From Hexactinellida sp. DTS-2022 (lineage: Eukaryota > Porifera > Hexactinellida), in NCBI GenBank assembly GCA_028753945.1, contig JAPNXP010000012.1, forward strand, positions 558,001-622,000: DNA of 64,000 nt, read 5' to 3'. The position numbers and the translations under genes are program-made. The notes beneath the pieces were generated by a model. That model was not told the origin of the DNA. It saw only the letters and a program-made list of their open reading frames with translations, and searched no databases. Positions 56,897-64,000 of the stretch are shown one piece after another (position 1 is the first letter of the stretch; each line of letters starts with the position of its first letter).

Positions 56897-59800
56897 TTAT
56901 AACCAAGGCTTCCATCCATAATACATTGCACCTAGATTTACTATATCAGTTGCCTCTGCGATTAGCCGGTTAACCTGTCCTGCAATACTGAGTGGAGTCC
57001 TCCCTTCAATGCCATCAATCTTCTCATTGATTCGTAACAACACCCTAAGAGCTAGCTCGTTCGTATCTTCCCCGTGGATAGATAGGTTCGCTCTATTGCC
57101 AATGGGAGACATGTTATCGTTATCCTGTACAAGTTGCTTATTCAATGAGGACTTAACACAATTATGTAGAATCTTCCATTTATGCAGAGGTGTGTGTAAC
57201 AAAACTTTTAGAATCGTTTTTATATTTTCTTTAGATTGACGGATAATCCGTAGCGTTTCCTCACAGCAAGGTCTAAATACTCCTTCTTTGCCTAAATCGC
57301 CCATTGGGTCAACCATGTCCCTAGTTAAGCGAAATGGCACCACCTCTGGGACTTTCAGGTGCTTACCCGAGTCAAAAAGCTCTCCAAAGTCAATATGCAC
57401 AATCTCAGCCGAGGAGGTGTCAATACGGATATTCTCGGGATGCCGGTCCCCAATACCGAATATGTACCCAGCCATTGATGCGACTGCCACACTCCGAGTG
57501 TACTGCATTCTACGTTGAAACCAGGTGCTTGCGTCGTTAAACATTTCAAGGAAAAAGAATCTGAATACCGGATGGAATTGTTCGCAGACTAACAGGTATG
57601 TTTGAATACTGGACTGCGGAGATTCAATGCGAGCCCATTTCATTTCATACTCGAAATTTTCAGAAGCTGGTTCATTTGGGTAATAACGGTGATGTGCGCC
57701 GTTCTTACGATGAATAAGATATTCAGCCAATGACATTGTTCCTTCACAAAAGTTGATCAAACCAGAGGACTGGGATAAAGGAACGATTTTGTAAGTGCGA
57801 ATCCTGACACCTTTCTCAACAAACCAAGCATCCTGCGCTAACAACTGATTAATGAGACCAAACCCCTGCTGAATAACTGCGTCTTTTCTCAGATCCTCTC
57901 TGCCCTTAAGGAGCATCTTATAGCGGTTTCCGTCTGACCCCAAACAGGTCAAAAGCTTAGGTTTTGTAATGCCGCCTGGAAAAGTGCAGGTAGGTTCGAA
58001 TTTAACTATCCTAACAACATTAGTGTAATCTGCGTTAGGGCTTATGGGTACATCGATTGAGAAGATAGGGAGATCTCGTATGTTGGATTCTTTTATGAGA
58101 GTACACTTTTTGGGTAGCGACATGGTGCATGTATCGTTATTAAAATGGTGCGCAAGGTCTATTAGATCGATATAAATAGTCTCCATCCTATCGACTATAT
58201 TATCTTTAAGAACACTACGAGTTGCTTCTAGAATATTCTTACATTGAGCATTTGTGTCTTCGTTTTGAAACTGCCTGGAGAGATGAATAGAAGCGTAGGT
58301 ATGTGTCGGGGCGAAATAAGCATCTAGGGGAGAATGGAAAATCGCGAATAATAAGGGTAAGCAATGGTAAGGGTGTTCAGTTGTCATTCTGAATACGAGA
58401 TTTCTTAGAGTTTCTGAAAAAGGATTATTAACTTCACTCGGAATGAAACATAATCTAGGAATTATTTGGTACACCCAAGGGATGAATTTATGAGAACTAA
58501 TTGAACTCAAGTGACCGGCTAACATCGTACTGATGTCATGATTATCAGAATTATCGAACCAGAGCGAAATAACTCGCGATATAGACATGTCGTTTGTGTT
58601 GCTGAGCTTTAGACAGAAACAATAACTTTTGAGGGATGTTTTTAAAAACTCCATTTTATCTTTTTCAAATTCTATCGATTGTTTATGATACTCTTCTGCA
58701 TGTTTTTTCGCATTCCTTTGTGTGTCCATGGTTATTGCAGTTGAGTTATCTAAGCTTAAACTACTCATATGAGTCAGTGCGTGAGCGAGCTCAACCTTCA
58801 ACTTGTATTCTGGAGAGATTAAGTATTCTACTATCATATTGTATTGGTTGTCTGTGTATTGGGCTAAGGAGTTGTGAGCTTTTTCCAATAGCTTTACTTG
58901 ACTTGTTGACGATACATCATCACCCAATTCTCTCAATGCATTGACAGATCTTTCTAAGAACTGAGAAATAACGTTGCTAGATGTCTCTCTTTGCTTCTCA
59001 CCAAGGTAGTTACCGTATAGAGTAAGTAGGTAGCAGTGTAGCTCAGGAAATTCATTGCAATTATCCTTGATTGATTCCAGGAGTGAAAAACTAGTTTGAA
59101 AATCTTTCTGTAAGTATTTAACTTTGGCGAACTCCAAATTAATTTGGATTAAAAGCTTTCTTCTGAATTCCTCTGGCAATATATCCAATGTCTGGAGTTT
59201 CAATTCAAGTGTATGCAGCAGATTATTCGCATCGGAACAGTGGTTTGATTTTCTCGCTAATTTAGCAGCTGTAGTGACGTCATTCAGAATCAATTCGAAC
59301 AAACGTACAAAAGTATCCGGATCAGTAAAACGATCAGTTTCAAGGAATGTAACTAATCTCAACAGTAGAGACACTCTTATACTCAAAATATCTTTCAAAC
59401 TTTCCTTTGTAGGAAGCATTTGTGTTTGAGACTGAAACTCACTCGATTGTATTTTATTTGTTAGAACTAATTCTGCGAAGGATGAGAACTGAATGAGAGT
59501 TTGTGAGATAGAAATATTAGATAGAAGATTATAAATATCAATTATAGAACCCTCAGTAGAACTCAAGAGCTCTTCCAATGTGGAAGTATGACAGCTCTTA
59601 ACACAAGTACTCGCGTAGGAAATATCTCTCTCTTTAAAAGCCTGAATTCCTTCATATATAATCTGTTGGGAGAATTGCTCTTTACAAGAATCGGAATCTA
59701 CATCTGGCAGCTTATCATCCCATAAACCAAGTCTCCAGGCGGATTCAAACCGAATATCAGAAATAGTATTGGATTGTTGCAACAACATAGAATACCAACC

Positions 59801-62800
59801 CATTTGGAATATGGCCTCACTTAGGTCCTGACTACCACCAACTTGGTTAAAAGGAAACGTGCTACACATCTGTATAACCTCGGGCCAGTTCCCAATGGAT
59901 TTTGCCTTCTGGAACTCTAAATATAATGAGTCACACGCAACGGAATTTACGCACCCAATCTCACCTAATTTCCCGTAAGAATTAATCAAAAGTTTAGGAA
60001 TCACTTGGTCGTTTGGAACTGAATGTTGGTGGGAGAATTTGCTATATAGAGGATCAGTATAAATATGAAGGTACAGCAAAGTTGAATGGTAGTCTCTACA
60101 GAAAAATGCGCTGCAAGCTAAATACAGATAGTTAATGTCTAGCAAAAAGTTGTCTCGGAAAGATCGTTTTTCCTTCACAAATAAAACCCTCCTGCGTAGG
60201 AAATGAACAATTTCCATAATAATCCTGATTGAATGTTCATTTACTTGAGTTTCAGTTGAATCAGTAAGAAGAGAGTCAAAAGCTTGCTTCAATCCGTCAT
60301 TAAAATGCTGAGAAATATTCGATATTATCCCAACTTCGCCTTCTAAAATAACATTGTAAATGTACATTTTCAAAAAATCCCGCGTACAAATTTCACTGAT
60401 TTCAATGAATATTTTAGTGGAGAGCAAAATAGGATCCTTTATATAATTGCTGATAATAAAGAGACAGAGCTCCCTCAGCCAAATTATAGTTAGATCGAGT
60501 GAATTCTCAGAAGGGATTTTCAAAGGTATCGGCAAGTTCGACAACTTTGGACTGGTATGTTTTGGTACTTTTTTTGCCTTAAGAAGATAAGATGTAAATA
60601 TAATCGGTATATTAGATGATTCGTTTGATTGTTTCAATGAAGATACAATGGTTAACAGAGATCGAGCATCGGAAATAGAATAAAATGTGTTATAAGCAGA
60701 TTCTTTTAGCTGAATGTCAGTGGATTGTATGAGCTGTGATAATCGCGACAAGAGAATAGGAAAATGGTATAAATTAGCATCCAGGTTAAATGGCTTGATG
60801 TAGACAGGCGATATTCTATAGCCAATAGACAATTTATGTTGACTGTAGTGTGGAGTTAGAAGTGAGAAAATTTCATAAACCAATTCGGATAATTTTTTAG
60901 GCGTCGAAGAGGAAGTGCTTACTAACTGTATTTTCTGTACAAGTTTATTCAATAAAGAGTTTAATTTGCAGGTGTCAACATCCGCCATTATATCCTGGCA
61001 TAATTTGAGATACAACTTAACTTGATTTAAATATGTAACACAAGACATATGCGTGTACCATGTATTTACAGCAAGTTCTTGTAGGATCTCGATACGTTGA
61101 ATACTCTTCAAGTTAACATTCAATAAATTAGTTACCCCTTCTAATACAGGGACTGGTGGAATGAAAATAAGGAGAGCAACATATTTAGCATGAAAAGAAT
61201 CGAATAAAGAATTCACAACGAATTCTCTCAGATAACTTAAAGCTAGATTTGATATTCGTGGAATCGGTGACTGAGCATGGCTACAAAGTACGTCGTTTAG
61301 AATTGATACGCTATACCTAACTAGGTCAGGAACACACTGTATGCCAAGTTTGTATATCCCAATTATAGTCTGCAGGAGAGTACAGGTATCTTCATTTGTG
61401 AGTGTGTCAGAGAATTTATTCTTTAGCCGATGGATATCTGTGTTAATTCGGCCCTCCTTTGTAAGAAGTTCTAGCAGAACGTACACAGCGTCGCTGAGTA
61501 AGAAAATGAATATTTTCTTGTTAAAACAAGCATTCATAGCAGTGAATTGTAGGAATGTTAAATAGCAGTGTAGGTTAAATATAAATAAGTTCGGTTGTAC
61601 TGATGCGTAGAGAGACTTCAGAAGAGAGGTGTGCAGTCTGGGAAGAATAAAATGCTTTTCTTTGAAATAAGAAATAAGAGGAATACCAAACATTTCAGAG
61701 AACACATCTTTTAGACTAGATTTATCAATATCGATAATAAATACAGGTGGTAATATTCCTTTGATACACTGTAATCTCTCTTCTCTACACGATCCAATGT
61801 ATTTTGTAAATAAACTAAGTATAGTTGATTCGATGCTATTTTGAATTAACTTTCGCCTCAATTCCATTGACAAATGTTTCATTAAATAATCCCGAGCCTC
61901 CGTCAAATGAATGTTTGGACTAAGTTCATTCAAACCATGGATTGGAACTTGTTCGTCAGTGGTTAATAAAAGTATAAATAGATTGTGTCCAAAACACAAT
62001 TTAATCAAATCAGTATCAGTCTCAATTTGAGGTAGTGTCTTAACCATAAAACTCATTCCATCAACATCACTTGTCAACAGAATAATGTGAGCACACTTAG
62101 TGGCATAGTTTTCTACAAATTCAAGCTCGGTCAGACCAAATAGCTCAAAAGGAAATTTACAAAAAGAGTTATTTAAGCATCGCCATTCAATTAATATAGA
62201 TTCATAATTGGCAACGAAATAAGCCAACAGATTTTGATAACAATAATTATCTGTTATACGTGTTAGTGCTCGTATGATAATATCAGAATTTATACCCTTA
62301 GTAACTGAGAAGTTAAGAACTTGAGCCACCAAGAGGGAAGATCTGCTGTAAGAATAAGCCACCATTTTAACATAGAATAATAGAACTGTCTTTATACGCT
62401 CAGTTGAGACAGAGTCACTAAACTCGCTAGGAATCAAATTATGAGATAGGAATGCAGAATGGTCAGATTCCCAAATGGCATTTATCATATCCCGAAATGA
62501 ATCGAAATGCAATTTTGAATAAATTGGTTTAGCACTGCTTTCGTGTAAAAGAGCTAGGAACTTGGCTTGGCAAGAAATGCAATCTCTCTCAATATCTATA
62601 TTCAATTGGTATATTAGTTCCTTCAGTGTTGTTTGCACAGACTGTTCGCAGTTGTCAGTTTGTATGGTGAAGGTAGGCCAGTCAAGATCAGAGAAAACAC
62701 CATGTATATGAAATATAAGCTTGATATAGCGTGTTCTGTTGGGAGACGAGAATCGAAAGTTCATATAGGTTAAAGATAGGATTCGTATTAAATTCTCCAC

Positions 62801-64000
62801 GTGATGAGAAATGGTCGGATTAACATGAATAAACTTCACAATTTTACTCGCTAGAGACTGTAAAATGTGCATAATCTTGCTTAGAGCATACTGGTTAAAT
62901 TTACACAACTGGCTGCAAGTGTTTAGCAAACAATCCAGAATCAATGACAAGTTTGTTTCAGAACAAATCAATTCACTGCTCCCAGCGAAATATTCACAAA
63001 TAGCGAAGTTGGCGTGTAGTGAGAGAATGCATTGGGTTAATGGGAGATCAATTGGGCTGGAGAGGGTATTAACCAAGAAATCCTCTGTTGTATTATGAGT
63101 TTTTGTAGATAGTTCAAAGTACAACCAATGGAGATTACATAACAATTGCACAGAAGTAATTATAACAGTGCGCGATTCGTCAGAGGAAATAAATGGATCC
63201 ACATTTTGAAGTAAAGATTTATTCGTTTGTGAGTTCTCAACACCTGTTGAAACGATGCATTTTATAGAGTCAATCAGGTTATTAGGGATGCAGTTAAGAA
63301 GTGAGGTTATTGCGGAGTTAACTGCTGCCTGATATGGCTGTCCATGGTTACAGAAAGTCATAATGCTACGAAGCTCAAATAGAAATTCGTTCAGTTTACA
63401 AATAGAAGCTAGGACTTCATTTGGGGATAATTGATTGCTATCTTTAGTACATTGGTTGAATACGAGTGATATAAACTCAATTTGTAAGGTAACAACAAGT
63501 GTGTTAGAGTTGAATGACGACCAAACAACCAGATTTAAATGGAAATAAAAATATAATTTGAGGAGAGACAGGAGAGCACAAGAAAGGACCTTCACATTAT
63601 GTCCATTGGCAGTCAATTGAGTTAGTACAGCGGAGAATGAATCCAGAGTATATAGCATATACTCTGTGTTGCATTTGGGAACTATTAGATTTGTATCAGA
63701 AGTGTATAACGTTAAGCTATCAGGAGCTGGGATGAATGGGATTTGAAGAAAATCAAATTCTAGCATCAATTTAACTGATGTATTTGAATTATATTCCTCC
63801 TCTTTGTTCAAAATTCCTACTTTCCTTAGTTTTGAATCTGCAAAGAATTTCTGTGTCAAAAGAAGAGATTTCTTGCAAGACCGCATGCACTGAGCAGCCA
63901 GAACCTGTCCGAGCATAAACAATTGGTCGCAACTGTTAAGCCAATTCACATAAGATTTGACATTGTCTTTCTTGCAAGAAAGTATGTTATTTATTAACGA
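56897..64000 (-). CDS. ATM: ATM kinase (partial; 5' end beyond the window)
   Basis: The minus-strand frame is open from 64000 to the stop at 56897 (about 2367 codons) with no intron; the N-terminus lies outside the window (ATM is usually ~3000 aa). Long HEAT-like helical repeats are followed by a FAT region and a PIKK kinase domain: KFEPTCTFPGGITKPKLLTC, LGSDGNRYKMLLKGREDLRK, the IRTYKIVPLSQSSGLINF block typical of ATM, catalytic GIGDRHPENIRID, HIDFGELFDSG, and VPFRLTRDMVDPMGDLGKEG. The FATC end is LSIAGQVNRLIAEATDIVNL...GWKPWL. The VPFRLTRDxVDxMG and SQxSGxxxxCxGT signatures separate ATM from ATR. ATM signals DNA double-strand breaks. The sequence is AT-rich. No catalytic residue is missing. 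A GTG at 63949 is just an internal codon, not the start. Confidence 0.95.
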   Translation of the reverse strand, partial: SLINNILSCKKDNVKSYVNWLNSCDQLFMLGQVLAAQCMRSCKKSLLLTQKFFADSKLRKVGILNKEEEYNSNTSVKLMLEFDFLQIPFIPAPDSLTLYTSDTNLIVPKCNTEYMLYTLDSFSAVLTQLTANGHNVKVLSCALLSLLKLYFYFHLNLVVWSSFNSNTLVVTLQIEFISLVFNQCTKDSNQLSPNEVLASICKLNEFLFELRSIMTFCNHGQPYQAAVNSAITSLLNCIPNNLIDSIKCIVSTGVENSQTNKSLLQNVDPFISSDESRTVIITSVQLLCNLHWLYFELSTKTHNTTEDFLVNTLSSPIDLPLTQCILSLHANFAICEYFAGSSELICSETNLSLILDCLLNTCSQLCKFNQYALSKIMHILQSLASKIVKFIHVNPTISHHVENLIRILSLTYMNFRFSSPNRTRYIKLIFHIHGVFSDLDWPTFTIQTDNCEQSVQTTLKELIYQLNIDIERDCISCQAKFLALLHESSAKPIYSKLHFDSFRDMINAIWESDHSAFLSHNLIPSEFSDSVSTERIKTVLLFYVKMVAYSYSRSSLLVAQVLNFSVTKGINSDIIIRALTRITDNYCYQNLLAYFVANYESILIEWRCLNNSFCKFPFELFGLTELEFVENYATKCAHIILLTSDVDGMSFMVKTLPQIETDTDLIKLCFGHNLFILLLTTDEQVPIHGLNELSPNIHLTEARDYLMKHLSMELRRKLIQNSIESTILSLFTKYIGSCREERLQCIKGILPPVFIIDIDKSSLKDVFSEMFGIPLISYFKEKHFILPRLHTSLLKSLYASVQPNLFIFNLHCYLTFLQFTAMNACFNKKIFIFLLSDAVYVLLELLTKEGRINTDIHRLKNKFSDTLTNEDTCTLLQTIIGIYKLGIQCVPDLVRYSVSILNDVLCSHAQSPIPRISNLALSYLREFVVNSLFDSFHAKYVALLIFIPPVPVLEGVTNLLNVNLKSIQRIEILQELAVNTWYTHMSCVTYLNQVKLYLKLCQDIMADVDTCKLNSLLNKLVQKIQLVSTSSSTPKKLSELVYEIFSLLTPHYSQHKLSIGYRISPVYIKPFNLDANLYHFPILLSRLSQLIQSTDIQLKESAYNTFYSISDARSLLTIVSSLKQSNESSNIPIIFTSYLLKAKKVPKHTSPKLSNLPIPLKIPSENSLDLTIIWLRELCLFIISNYIKDPILLSTKIFIEISEICTRDFLKMYIYNVILEGEVGIISNISQHFNDGLKQAFDSLLTDSTETQVNEHSIRIIMEIVHFLRRRVLFVKEKRSFRDNFLLDINYLYLACSAFFCRDYHSTLLYLHIYTDPLYSKFSHQHSVPNDQVIPKLLINSYGKLGEIGCVNSVACDSLYLEFQKAKSIGNWPEVIQMCSTFPFNQVGGSQDLSEAIFQMGWYSMLLQQSNTISDIRFESAWRLGLWDDKLPDVDSDSCKEQFSQQIIYEGIQAFKERDISYASTCVKSCHTSTLEELLSSTEGSIIDIYNLLSNISISQTLIQFSSFAELVLTNKIQSSEFQSQTQMLPTKESLKDILSIRVSLLLRLVTFLETDRFTDPDTFVRLFELILNDVTTAAKLARKSNHCSDANNLLHTLELKLQTLDILPEEFRRKLLIQINLEFAKVKYLQKDFQTSFSLLESIKDNCNEFPELHCYLLTLYGNYLGEKQRETSSNVISQFLERSVNALRELGDDVSSTSQVKLLEKAHNSLAQYTDNQYNMIVEYLISPEYKLKVELAHALTHMSSLSLDNSTAITMDTQRNAKKHAEEYHKQSIEFEKDKMEFLKTSLKSYCFCLKLSNTNDMSISRVISLWFDNSDNHDISTMLAGHLSSISSHKFIPWVYQIIPRLCFIPSEVNNPFSETLRNLVFRMTTEHPYHCLPLLFAIFHSPLDAYFAPTHTYASIHLSRQFQNEDTNAQCKNILEATRSVLKDNIVDRMETIYIDLIDLAHHFNNDTCTMSLPKKCTLIKESNIRDLPIFSIDVPISPNADYTNVVRIVKFEPTCTFPGGITKPKLLTCLGSDGNRYKMLLKGREDLRKDAVIQQGFGLINQLLAQDAWFVEKGVRIRTYKIVPLSQSSGLINFCEGTMSLAEYLIHRKNGAHHRYYPNEPASENFEYEMKWARIESPQSSIQTYLLVCEQFHPVFRFFFLEMFNDASTWFQRRMQYTRSVAVASMAGYIFGIGDRHPENIRIDTSSAEIVHIDFGELFDSGKHLKVPEVVPFRLTRDMVDPMGDLGKEGVFRPCCEETLRIIRQSKENIKTILKVLLHTPLHKWKILHNCVKSSLNKQLVQDNDNMSPIGNRANLSIHGEDTNELALRVLLRINEKIDGIEGRTPLSIAGQVNRLIAEATDIVNLGAMYYGWKPWL

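Noticed and set aside
57990..58010. tRNA T-arm-like gtaggttcgaattt
   Set aside because: It lies inside ATM coding sequence with no matching acceptor stem or anticodon arm. No tRNA was found in the window.
56897..64000. ATR instead of ATM
   Set aside because: The kinase domain has ATM-type blocks (KIVPLSQSSGLINF, VPFRLTRDMVDPMG, GVFRPCCEETLRIIR) and an ATM-like FATC end.

Overview
The window is nuclear DNA from an animal with a compact genome. It encodes metazoan signalling and chromatin proteins: a class IA PI3K catalytic subunit with adaptor-binding domain, ELMO, ANKLE1 (ankyrin/LEM/GIY-YIG), ATM, TAF5, a PHF7-like PHD/RING protein, a very large inducible GTPase (VLIG/GVIN), TRAF-like proteins, a C-type lectin receptor and a dynein heavy chain. 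The species cannot be named from the sequence. Introns are almost absent: ATM (>7 kb), VLIG (4.9 kb), the mucin-like adhesin (4.7 kb), ANKLE1 (3.7 kb) and PI3K (3.1 kb) are each one open frame. The introns I can place are 49-67 bp (six TRAF-like genes, lectin), plus one 520-bp intron in ELMO that is filled with small transposon copies. Such a pattern fits an intron-poor invertebrate, perhaps a non-bilaterian such as a sponge, but that is inference.

Layout. 1-2720: N-terminal part of a dynein heavy chain, minus strand, cut by the window edge. 2649-11148: four tandem ~2.1-kb units, each holding the first ~24 codons and upstream region of that dynein gene plus one complete two-exon TRAF-like gene. 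11694-13031: a fifth, diverged TRAF-like gene with a frameshift and a short C-terminus. 13202-38480: ABCF1, VLIG, ANKLE1, PI3K p110, SYS1, a TRAF-like gene with two MATH domains, a taperin/phostensin-like gene, TAF5, a YtcJ-type amidohydrolase and AP-4 sigma. 39400-44088: a membrane mucin-like adhesin with young internal repeats, followed by a 15-bp minisatellite. 44940-64000: a membrane-anchored TTLL, RTCB, PHF7-like, ELMO, two divergent orphan genes, the lectin receptor and ATM (5' end outside the window).

All recognised genes but one (54483-55016) lie on the minus strand, mostly 120-380 bp apart. Several start codons sit within 15 nt of a pyrimidine-rich AG that looks like a splice acceptor, so short 5'UTR introns or spliced-leader trans-splicing are both possible. 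The neighbourhood mixes housekeeping genes with families linked to innate immunity or cell contact (TRAF-like, VLIG, C-type lectin, mucin-like adhesin) and with PI3K/ELMO signalling. The main unusual system is the dynein-promoter/TRAF-like amplification at the left end: three of the four TRAF-like copies now have a duplicated cilia-motor gene 5' region directly upstream. The TRAF-like proteins also carry a RING remnant that lacks most zinc ligands.
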